From: Clostridium polynesiense
GTDB lineage: Bacteria; Bacillota; Clostridia; Clostridiales; Clostridiaceae
DNA: 40,095 bases
Assembly: GCF_000820705.1 (NCBI RefSeq)
Contig: NZ_CCXI01000146.1
Coordinates: 1 to 40,095 of the forward strand
Direction of reading: 5' to 3'
The position numbers and the translations under genes are program-made. Below the pieces are notes generated by a model. The model searched no databases. It had not been told where the DNA came from and saw nothing but the letters and a program-made list of their open reading frames with translations. Position 1 is the first letter of the stretch; every line of letters starts with the position of its first letter. Shown in pieces: positions 1 to 8,637 of the stretch.

Positions 1-83
1 CTTTTTTTTATATTGTATATTCTATATCTTTTTATTTTTACTTCTAAATACTTTAGTTATGAAAATATCCTCTGACTTAAATA

Positions 84-1370
84 TTAAGCAAATAATTTTA
101 ATATTGTACTTGCAAGAATTAATATAAATGCTCCTCCTAGTCGGGAAGAAATCTGTGCAAAGGGCATTAACTTCATTCTGTTTGCAGCAGAAAGCACCGC
201 AACATCTCCTGTTCCACCCATGTTAGCCATGCATAATCCGGCAGTTATAGAGGATTCTATAGGATAGAAGCCTACCAGTCTTCCAATTAACGCAGAGCCC
301 AATACCGCACCTATAACTGTAACCCCTACCAGTACTATATAAGTTATGCTGAAGGCTGCAATTACTTCATTAAGGTTAGTATATGCCACCCCTATTCCTA
401 CCAGCAATGCAGGAGTTAAATTATTCATTATAAATTGAAACCATTGATGACAGGCTACTTCATATTCTCTTGGTATAAGTCCCAGCCCTTTTACCAATGC
501 CACTGAAATTATCATCCATGCATAAGGATGGATATCAGGAACAAACTTACCGATTATATTACCCAATATAAAGAAGGATACCGCTAAAAACAGTCCCTTT
601 CCCATAAGTATAAAATCTGGGGAATAAGATTCCTGCTCTTCTACTACAGTTTCTCCTTCAACTATCATAAGCTCTCCGTTACCGGTTAATGAAGGCTTTA
701 CCTTACCTAACTTGTCCAAAAGGCCTCCTACAACTATAGAAAGAGCATTTCCCATAGCCACTGCAGGAACCATTATGGAAAGCATCTTTGCAGGATCTTG
801 TGCCATACTTGAACCAAATATCTTAGCAAGAGGTACTGCTCCTGCTCCCATACCTCCTCCCATAATAGGGATTCCTATGTAAAATATAGCTTCCTTAGCT
901 CCATAGCCCATAACAGCTCCAAATAAGGCTACCAAACCTAAGGCTGCAGCTACTCCTCCAAGTATAGCAGGGAGATACCTTACCGCTGCCTTTATCAATA
1001 GCTTTCTGTTCATTCCTAAAATACTTCCGGTAATAAGTGCAGCTATATAAAAATCTAAAAATCCTTCCCCCTTCATAAAGTTTGACATTATATTTATAGA
1101 GCTCTCTGGAAGCAGCTTAAACATAACTATTGCTGCAGAACCAAATATTATTATTATAGGTCCTCCTCCCAGATAATCCTTTACTATAGGGAGATTATCT
1201 CCTATAAGTCCCAATACGCTTCCTATTACCATCATAAGAGCTAATGCTCCTATCATACCTTTAGGTAATACCTCTAAAAAAGTTCCTATGATTACTATTG
1301 CAGAAAAAAATAGAAATACCGGTAAGGATAATCCCATTATCCTAAAACCCTTGTCATTACTGTTTACCAT
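84..1370 (-). CDS. 2-hydroxycarboxylate (malate/citrate) transporter, 2HCT family
   Basis: Secondary transporter of the 2HCT family (CitS, MaeN, CimH relatives), expected to take up malate or citrate with Na+ or H+. The protein is about 428 residues and almost entirely hydrophobic. It has the two glycine-rich re-entrant signatures of the family: MGGGMGAGAVPLAK near the middle and MANMGGTGDVAVLSAANRM near the C-terminus. I start at the ATG at 1370, because GAGGTG sits 6 nt upstream; a GTG at 1379 would add three residues but lies inside that ribosome binding site. It lies downstream of malic enzyme on the same strand, separated by 152 nt containing a long hairpin, so malate is the likeliest substrate. 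That substrate is inferred from context, not seen. No clear terminator is visible before the window edge. Confidence 0.9.
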   Translation of the reverse strand: MVNSNDKGFRIMGLSLPVFLFFSAIVIIGTFLEVLPKGMIGALALMMVIGSVLGLIGDNLPIVKDYLGGGPIIIIFGSAAIVMFKLLPESSINIMSNFMKGEGFLDFYIAALITGSILGMNRKLLIKAAVRYLPAILGGVAAALGLVALFGAVMGYGAKEAIFYIGIPIMGGGMGAGAVPLAKIFGSSMAQDPAKMLSIMVPAVAMGNALSIVVGGLLDKLGKVKPSLTGNGELMIVEGETVVEEQESYSPDFILMGKGLFLAVSFFILGNIIGKFVPDIHPYAWMIISVALVKGLGLIPREYEVACHQWFQFIMNNLTPALLVGIGVAYTNLNEVIAAFSITYIVLVGVTVIGAVLGSALIGRLVGFYPIESSITAGLCMANMGGTGDVAVLSAANRMKLMPFAQISSRLGGAFILILASTILKLFA

Positions 1371-1399
1371 ATCAAGCACCTCATCCTTATATTTATTTC

Positions 1400-1472
1400 A
1401 TTATTTAAGGATTATATCCCCTTGTAATTTCCAGGCTATACTGGATTCAAGGTTTAATAATCCTTAAATAAT
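1400..1472. repeat. 73-nt extended inverted repeat between malic enzyme and transporter
   Basis: A perfect 16-bp inverted repeat (1400-1415 with 1457-1472, core TTTAAGGATTA/TAATCCTTAAA) encloses two further collinear pairs, CCTTG/CAAGG and TCCAG/CTGGA, with a GCTATA loop. The whole region can form one long interrupted stem. No run of U follows on the minus strand, so it does not look like a simple terminator. It may stabilise or process the mRNA, or be a mobile palindromic element. Confidence 0.7.
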
Positions 1473-1522
1473 TTTATCAAGCTGTTATTAAATCTTCACC
1501 CTTATACTTATAGGTCTGTATC

Positions 1523-2695
1523 TTAAAGCTGAGCTACGCCGGTCTTTCTCGCTGCTTCAGCTACTGCTTTTGCTACATTAGAAGCTACATTTTTATCTAA
1601 AGTACTTGGAATTACATAATCTTCTTTAAGATCCTCAGGCTTTATCATATCGGCAATAGCATAAGCGGCAGCTATTTTCATCTCTTCATTTATTTCCGTT
1701 GCTCTTACATCTAAAGCTCCTCTGAATATTCCTGGGAATGCTAATACATTATTTATTTGATTTTGGAAATCTGAACGTCCTGAACCGTATATTCTAACAC
1801 CTGCTGCAATAGCATCCTCAGGCATTATTTCAGGAACTGGGTTAGCCATAGCAAATACTATAGAATCCTTATTCATTGTTTTGATCATTTCTCCATTTAA
1901 GGTATTTGGAACAGAAACTCCTACAAAAACGTCTGCTCCCTTTACTGCATCCTTTAGTGTCCCTGTCTTCCCATTTTTATTGGTTATTTCAGCCATCATT
2001 TCTTTGTATTTATTGCCTTTAGCATTTTCCTTAGTGATTATACCTTTGCTGTCGCAGAGTATTACATTTCCTGCTCCCATTCCTATAAGCATCTTTGCTA
2101 TAGCAATCCCTGCAGCACCGGAACCATTTATAACTATTTCAATATCTTCCATGTTCTTATTTATTATTTTCAAAGAATTTATAAGTGCTGAAGCTGTAAC
2201 TATAGCAGTTCCATGCTGATCGTCATGGAAAACAGGTATATTTAATTCCTTTTTAAGTCTTTCTTCTATTTCAAAACACCTTGGTGAAGAAATATCCTCT
2301 AAGTTTATTCCTCCAAAGGTTGGAGCTATCATCTTTACAGTTTTTATTATCTCTTCAGTATCTTTAGTATCTAAGCATATAGGAAATGCATCTACATCTC
2401 CAAATCCCTTAAACAGCAAAGCCTTTCCTTCCATTACAGGCATTCCTGCCATAGGACCTATATCTCCTAATCCAAGCACAGCGGAACCATCAGTAACTAC
2501 AGCCACTAAATTACCCTTGCTTGTATACTTATAAACGTTTTCTGGATCTTCATGTATTTTTCTGCAAGGCTCTGCAACCCCAGGAGTATAAGCCATGCTT
2601 AAATCTTCTCTTTCTTTCAAAGGTACTTTTGATTCAACAGATATCTTCCCCTTATTTTCTTCATGAAGTTTTAAACTTTTTTCATAAATATTCAT
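1523..2695 (-). CDS. NAD(P)-dependent malic enzyme
   Basis: Oxidative decarboxylation of malate to pyruvate and CO2 with NAD(P)+. The protein is 390 residues, the size of the short bacterial malic enzymes. Visible are the N-terminal malic domain (MAYTPGVAEPC, VTDGSAVLGLGDIGP, FGDVDAFPICLD), the metal and substrate region FHDDQHGTA, and a Rossmann segment (INGSGAAGIAIAKML). I chose the second ATG (2695): AAGGAG at 2705-2710 directly abuts the upstream ATG at 2704, leaving no spacing, but is 9 nt from 2695. A sigma-A-like promoter lies just upstream (2774-2803). It is followed on the same strand by a 2HCT transporter, making a probable malate uptake and decarboxylation pair. NAD or NADP preference cannot be told from what I can see. 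Confidence 0.95.
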   Translation of the reverse strand: MNIYEKSLKLHEENKGKISVESKVPLKEREDLSMAYTPGVAEPCRKIHEDPENVYKYTSKGNLVAVVTDGSAVLGLGDIGPMAGMPVMEGKALLFKGFGDVDAFPICLDTKDTEEIIKTVKMIAPTFGGINLEDISSPRCFEIEERLKKELNIPVFHDDQHGTAIVTASALINSLKIINKNMEDIEIVINGSGAAGIAIAKMLIGMGAGNVILCDSKGIITKENAKGNKYKEMMAEITNKNGKTGTLKDAVKGADVFVGVSVPNTLNGEMIKTMNKDSIVFAMANPVPEIMPEDAIAAGVRIYGSGRSDFQNQINNVLAFPGIFRGALDVRATEINEEMKIAAAYAIADMIKPEDLKEDYVIPSTLDKNVASNVAKAVAEAARKTGVAQL

Positions 2696-2773
2696 CCAAT
2701 TCATCTCCTTGATTATTCTTCCGTAGTGCTTTGTGTAATCAATTATATTGTTTAGAACCTCAGCACCTTAATA

Positions 2774-2803
2774 ATTATACCAAATTTATTCATAAAAGTA
2801 CAA
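2774..2803 (-). promoter_or_regulatory. Sigma-A-type promoter of malic enzyme
   Basis: On the minus strand, TTGTAC (2798-2803), 18-nt spacer, TATAAT (2774-2779). The predicted transcript start is near 2767, about 60 nt before the malic enzyme ribosome binding site. The -35 overlaps the terminator hairpin of the preceding small gene. Confidence 0.6.
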
Positions 2804-2829
2804 AAACTGCCTCATAAGGGCAGTTTTTG
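2801..2829 (-). terminator. Intrinsic terminator after the 46-residue gene
   Basis: Perfect 11-bp stem CAAAAACTGCC/GGCAGTTTTTG with a 7-nt loop, lying 14 nt after the stop codon of the small gene on the minus strand and ending in a T-rich run. The stem is symmetric and could work in both directions. Confidence 0.75.
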
Positions 2830-2842
2830 TTGAGTTTTATTT

Positions 2843-2983
2843 TTATCTCTTACCTTTTGTACTGTTAATGCCCGGTTGTCTTGCAGAGTTACCTCTGAAA
2901 TTATAACCATTTTTGGCATTTTTAGAGTCGTTGCTCTCTTCTATCATACTTTGCATATCCTGCTTATTTTTATTTTTACCCAT
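2843..2983 (-). CDS. Small basic hydrophilic protein, 46 aa, possible spore protein
   Basis: A 46-residue reading frame beginning MGKNKNKQDMQ and ending in TKGKR, rich in Asn, Lys, Ser and Gly, with no Cys or Trp and no membrane segment. It has AGGAG 7 nt before the ATG and a strong terminator just after the stop, so it looks like a real single gene. I do not recognise the family. Composition and size resemble minor small acid-soluble spore proteins (SspO/SspK/SspP types), but I see no diagnostic motif. Upstream, in the end of proC, a GTATG...AATAATA pair with about 19 nt spacing faintly resembles a forespore sigma promoter. The function is therefore a guess; the gene call is firmer. Confidence 0.65.
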   Translation of the reverse strand: MGKNKNKQDMQSMIEESNDSKNAKNGYNFRGNSARQPGINSTKGKR

Positions 2984-3059
2984 ATCAGCTCTCCTAATTA
3001 ATAAATTTTCAATTTAAGCTTTCCCAATAAAAAATTTATTATTCAAAGTCTGTATAAGC

Positions 3060-3851
3060 TTACATACTTCTGGATTTTTCGCTGCATCTTTCCACAGCCT
3101 TAATTACGGAGTTTCTAAAGCCGAACTCCTCCAAAGCAGCTACTGCTTCAATGGTTGTTCCTTTTGGAGAGCACACCATATCTTTTAATTCTCCCGGATG
3201 TCTTCCGCTGTCAAGGACCATCTTAGCCGAGCCTAATACAGCCTGAGAAGCTAATTTATAAGCCTTGGCCCTAGGAAGTCCTTCTTTCACCCCTGCATCT
3301 GCCAGGGCTTCTATAAACATAAATACATAGGCCGGTGATGATCCACATATACCAATAAAAGCATCCATTTGATTTTCTTCTATGATTTCTGTTTTACCAA
3401 AGCTTTGGAGAATATCCTGAAGAACATCCAATTCTTTATCATCTATATTTTTATTAGGACATAATGCTGTTATACCCTCTCCCACCAGAGCCGGAGTATT
3501 TGGCATTGTCCTTAGAAGCTTTATATCCTCTCCCGCAACAGCTTCAATTTGAGAAATACTCTTTCCTGCTGCAATTGTAATTAAAATTTTATCTTTTAAG
3601 TAATCCTTAATCTCCATAAGTACTTCATCATATACATAGGGCTTTACAGCTAAAACTATTATGTCTGACTGCTTAACCGCTTCTATGTTGCTTAATTCAG
3701 TATTTACTCCCATATCTTTTTTAATCTTAATTAATGTTTCACGGCTTTTAGCTGTGGCGGTAATATCCTTTGGAGAAACCTTTCCCGATTTTATCATTCC
3801 GCCTATCATGGCTCCTCCCATGTTGCCGCTTCCGATAAATGCTATTTTCAT
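3060..3851 (-). CDS. proC: Pyrroline-5-carboxylate reductase
   Basis: Last step of proline synthesis: NAD(P)H-dependent reduction of 1-pyrroline-5-carboxylate. The protein is 263 residues, usual for the family. The N-terminal Rossmann motif is FIGSGNMGGAM; further on are AVKP, the substrate-binding region MPNTPALVGEG, and the C-terminal dimerisation helix region with GSSPAYVFMFIEALADAGV and the SPKGTT motif. The ATG overlaps the end of glpK: the glpK stop (3853-3855) and this start are only 1 nt apart, and the ribosome binding site GGAAAGGA lies inside glpK. The two genes are therefore translationally close and co-transcribed, although they share no pathway. Confidence 0.97.
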   Translation of the reverse strand: MKIAFIGSGNMGGAMIGGMIKSGKVSPKDITATAKSRETLIKIKKDMGVNTELSNIEAVKQSDIIVLAVKPYVYDEVLMEIKDYLKDKILITIAAGKSISQIEAVAGEDIKLLRTMPNTPALVGEGITALCPNKNIDDKELDVLQDILQSFGKTEIIEENQMDAFIGICGSSPAYVFMFIEALADAGVKEGLPRAKAYKLASQAVLGSAKMVLDSGRHPGELKDMVCSPKGTTIEAVAALEEFGFRNSVIKAVERCSEKSRSM

Positions 3852-3852
3852 A

Positions 3853-5687
<1,835 letters not shown>

Positions 5688-6086
5688 ATGAACAATTTTT
5701 TACCTTTCAATGTATCTCAAAGCAATCTAATTACAAGCGATGAGTTTTTTGAAGAGTTTTTTCAAAGCTTTTTCATAAAAAAAACCTTCAGCTTTAAAAT
5801 GGGTAAATCTGATTTTAAAGTAGATCTTAGAGAAGACTTATCAGAGTATTTGATTGAAGCAGACCTGCCGGGAATTGATAAAAAAAATATTCATGTTAAT
5901 TATATCAATAAATTTTTGGTTATCTCTGCTGAAAGAAAAAGTACTTGGAAAGAAAAAAAATACATAAAACAAGAAAAGGAATTTGGACAATTCCGGCGTA
6001 TGTTTTATGTAGATAATATTCAGGAAGAAAAAATCAGTGTTTATTATGAAAATGGTGTTTTAAATATTGTTCTGCCAAAAAAATAA
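5688..6086 (+). CDS. Small heat shock protein, Hsp20/alpha-crystallin family
   Basis: ATP-independent holdase chaperone that binds unfolding proteins. The protein is 132 residues. After a short hydrophobic, Phe-rich N-terminal arm comes an alpha-crystallin domain (about residues 40-130) with the family signatures EADLPGIDKKNI and GVLNIVLPK. I start at the ATG at 5688, 8 nt after AAAGGAG; an in-frame GTG at 5679 overlaps that ribosome binding site. The protein ends almost at the end of the domain and so lacks the usual C-terminal IXI tail, which may limit the size of its oligomers. It is a lone plus-strand gene between minus-strand operons and has its own terminator. Confidence 0.92.
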   Translation: MNNFLPFNVSQSNLITSDEFFEEFFQSFFIKKTFSFKMGKSDFKVDLREDLSEYLIEADLPGIDKKNIHVNYINKFLVISAERKSTWKEKKYIKQEKEFGQFRRMFYVDNIQEEKISVYYENGVLNIVLPKK

Positions 6087-6106
6087 TCCATACTTGTTAC
6101 TGTAAC

Positions 6107-6180
6107 AAAAGGTATACAAGCAGGTAGGATATTCTTAAATTAGGGTTTAAGTTTATCCTCTGCTGTATACCTTTATTTTA
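6107..6180. terminator. Bidirectional intrinsic terminator between hsp20 and the EamA gene
   Basis: A long imperfect stem pairs AAAGGTATACA-AGCAG-GTAGGATA (6108-6131) with TATCC-TCTGC-TGTATACCTTT (6153-6173). It is followed on the plus strand by TTTATTTTA and on the minus strand by TTTTG. It sits 20 nt after the hsp20 stop and 23 nt after the convergent permease gene, so it probably serves both. Confidence 0.8.
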
Positions 6181-6202
6181 ACCATTAAAAAATTTTTTAA
6201 AA

Positions 6203-7095
6203 CTATCCTGCCTTTTCAGTTTTTAAATTTTTTTTTGAATTTATAAACGACAATTTAGTTTCAGCAATTAATATCCCTGTGAAAATAATAAAGCAGCCTA
6301 ATATCATTTTAATATTAAGAACCTCTCCCAGGAATATTACAGAAGCCAGAGTACCAAACACCGCCTCTGTGGAAAGTATTATGGCAGCTTTAGTAGCATT
6401 GGTATATTTTTGAGCAACATTCTGAAGTAAAAAGGTTACTGTAGTTCCCATAGCACCTAAATACATAACTGATATGAAGCCTTTATAATTTATGCTGAAA
6501 CTTTCTCTGGTGAATAACATAGCTGAAACAGACAGTATAAATGCTGTGAATATCTGAAGTATTGTAAGTTTTATAGGATGATGCTTTTTTGTATAGTATC
6601 CTATACTTATTATGTGCAGAGCAAAACCCAAAGCACATATTAAAGTCAGGATGTCTCCCCAGCTTAATGCCAGTGAAGAACTTTCCAAAGTTAAAAAGCT
6701 TATTCCTATTATGGTTAAAACAGCACCTATGATAGAGTATTTATCCGGTGTTCTTCTTAACACAATCCAATACAAAAAAGGAACCAGTATAACATTAGTA
6801 GCAGTTAAAAAAGCGTTTTTAGAGGGTGTGGTATATTGAAGCCCTATAGTTTGAAAGGCAAAGGCTATAAAAAGAAAAAACCTATTATTGCTCCTGCTTT
6901 TATATCAGCTAAATTAATGTCTTTTACATATTTCCAAAATATTATAACCATTAAAAGGGTAGAAATTAAAAATCTATAAGTCATTATTGAAAAAGGTGAC
7001 AGATTTGCATCTAAAGCCATTTGAGACACAGCAAACCCGCTTCCCCAAATTAATGCTACCAAAGCTAATAAAATATCTGCTGTTTTACTTTTCAT
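6203..7095 (-). pseudogene. EamA/DMT-family permease, frameshifted
   Basis: Two reading frames together encode one EamA (drug/metabolite transporter) permease. Residues 1-76 (from 7095) carry the family start LALVALIWGSGFAVSQ and the first membrane helices, then run into a stop. The other frame (ending 6203) continues with AFAFQTIGLQYTTPSKNAF and the remaining helices. Adding one base in the run of six T (A6 at 6875-6880 on the plus strand) gives a continuous 297-residue protein, the normal size. The break falls on a T TTT TTC heptamer, so slippage during transcription or translation could restore it; a sequencing error or true pseudogene is equally possible. The start lies 33 nt after dnaB and is preceded by GGGGG, suggesting it shares the dnaB transcript. 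The substrate is unknown. Confidence 0.85.
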
Positions 7096-7128
7096 CTGTT
7101 ATCTAACCCCCTAGCTGCTGTGATGGAT

Positions 7129-8460
7129 TTAATCTCTGTGAACCACCTCTAAATTTCCAAATTTACTGTATTGTCCAAGCCAAGCCAGCTTCACTGTACC
7201 TACAGGACCGTTTCTCTGTTTAGCTACTATACATTCCGCTACATTTTTTTCTTCAGTTTCCTTATTATAGTACTCATCCCTGTATAAAAACATTACAAGG
7301 TCAGCATCCTGCTCTATAGAACCGGATTCCCTAAGGTCGGAAAGCATAGGCCTGTGATCCGCTCTCTGCTCCGGAGCACGGGACAGCTGAGAAAGCGCTA
7401 TAACCGGACACTGCATCTCTTTAGCAAGAGCTTTAATAGACCTTGAAATTTCTGAAACCTCCTGCTGTCTGCTTTCTCCGCTTCCTGACATAAGCTGAAG
7501 ATAGTCTATCAAAATAAGGTCAATACCATGTTCTATCTTTATCCTTCTGCATTTAGAACGCATTTCCATTACAGAAACTCCTGCGGTATCATCTATAAAC
7601 ACTTTTGCCGCCGCTAATGGACCTGCAGCTCTGGCGATATTTTCCCAATCCCTATCCTCCAGATTACCTGTTCTAAGCTTAAGCATATCAACATTAGCCT
7701 GAGAACATAGAAGCTTATAAGCAAGCTGCTCCTTAGACATTTCCAGGGAAAAAATTACAACCTTCTTACCTTCTCTAAGAGCGGCATGCTCAGCAATATT
7801 AAGAGCAAAGGTGGTTTTACCCATAGAAGGCCTTGCAGCTATAAGAACCATGTCCCCTTTTTGAAATCCAGAGGTTTTAGCATCCAGCTCTTTAAATCCG
7901 GATCCAACCCCTGTAATTTCTCCTTTATTGTTAAACAGTCTTTCAATTTCTATGAAGCCTCTCTCCAGCACTGTGCTTAACGCTTCAAAATCACTGGTGC
8001 TTCTTTTTTCCGCAATATCAAATATTCTTTTTTCCGCATTGTCTACCACTTTTTCTACGTCATCCTGCTTATCATAGCTGTCTTCTATTATTTCATTAGA
8101 AGCCTTTATAAGTTTTCTAAGGGTAGATTTCTGAGCCACTATATCGATATAGGTCTTAAGGTTAGCTGTAGAAGGTACAGAAGTACTTATTTCTGTTATA
8201 TAAGTTATCCCGCCTGCGGATTCTAATTTTGCTAAAACCCTTAAATTCTCAATAAGAGTAATCATATCTACCGGAATATCCTTTTGAGACATTTCCACAA
8301 TAGTTGAAAATATAACCTTATGAGAATCTCTATAAAAATCTTCTGCAGTCAAATCTTCTGCAGCACGAGCAATAGCGCTTCTATCTATTATCATCGAGCC
8401 TAAAACAGACTGCTCAGCTTCTATATTCTGCGGTAAACTCCTCATAACAGGCATATCCAT
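7129..8460 (-). CDS. dnaB: Replicative DNA helicase DnaB (DnaC in Bacillus)
   Basis: Hexameric 5'-3' helicase that opens the replication fork. The protein is 443 residues. The N-terminal DnaB domain begins LPQNIEAEQSVLGSM; the C-terminal RecA-like motor has Walker A ARPSMGKT, Walker B LILIDYLQLM, and the conserved SEISRSIKALAKE and LRESGSIEQDAD segments. I start at the ATG at 8460, because GAGGTG is 8 nt upstream; the longer frame from 8499 has no ribosome binding site. It has its own promoter (8504-8532) downstream of the lonC terminator. It is one of three replication proteins encoded near the origin here, with DnaA and DnaN. Confidence 0.97.
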   Translation of the reverse strand: MDMPVMRSLPQNIEAEQSVLGSMIIDRSAIARAAEDLTAEDFYRDSHKVIFSTIVEMSQKDIPVDMITLIENLRVLAKLESAGGITYITEISTSVPSTANLKTYIDIVAQKSTLRKLIKASNEIIEDSYDKQDDVEKVVDNAEKRIFDIAEKRSTSDFEALSTVLERGFIEIERLFNNKGEITGVGSGFKELDAKTSGFQKGDMVLIAARPSMGKTTFALNIAEHAALREGKKVVIFSLEMSKEQLAYKLLCSQANVDMLKLRTGNLEDRDWENIARAAGPLAAAKVFIDDTAGVSVMEMRSKCRRIKIEHGIDLILIDYLQLMSGSGESRQQEVSEISRSIKALAKEMQCPVIALSQLSRAPEQRADHRPMLSDLRESGSIEQDADLVMFLYRDEYYNKETEEKNVAECIVAKQRNGPVGTVKLAWLGQYSKFGNLEVVHRD

Positions 8461-8503
8461 ATAAATCTCACCTCTGATCTTCCTATAAAAATTATGCATT
8501 TAT

Positions 8504-8532
8504 ATTATGACAGTTGGAAATACTTTTATCAA
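8504..8532 (-). promoter_or_regulatory. dnaB promoter with overlapping palindrome
   Basis: On the minus strand TTGATA (8527-8532), 17-nt spacer, CATAAT (8504-8509). An imperfect palindrome, GGAAATACTT-TTATC-AAGTATTCC on the plus strand (8517-8540), covers the -35 and could be an operator. Confidence 0.6.
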
Positions 8533-8611
8533 GTATTCCTGCACATATATTAATTATACATGAATTCATTTATTTTTTAACTATATTTATAATAGTGAAA
8601 CTAATTATTAT

Positions 8612-8637
8612 AAAAAGCCTCCCTAAGGGAGACTTTT
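8612..8637 (-). terminator. Intrinsic terminator of the lonC operon
   Basis: Stem AAAAGTCTCCC/GGGAGGCTTTTT with a TTA loop on the minus strand, overlapping the lonC stop codon and ending in a T-run. It separates the mazG-like-to-lonC transcript from dnaB. Confidence 0.85.

Noticed and set aside
1881-2219. 112-codon plus-strand frame inside malic enzyme
   Set aside because: Shadow frame of a well conserved gene; no ribosome binding site and leucine/isoleucine-rich as expected for an antisense translation.
3733-3748. Half parS-like TGTTTCACG in proC
   Set aside because: Only the left half matches; the right half lacks TGAAACA, so ParB loading is unlikely.
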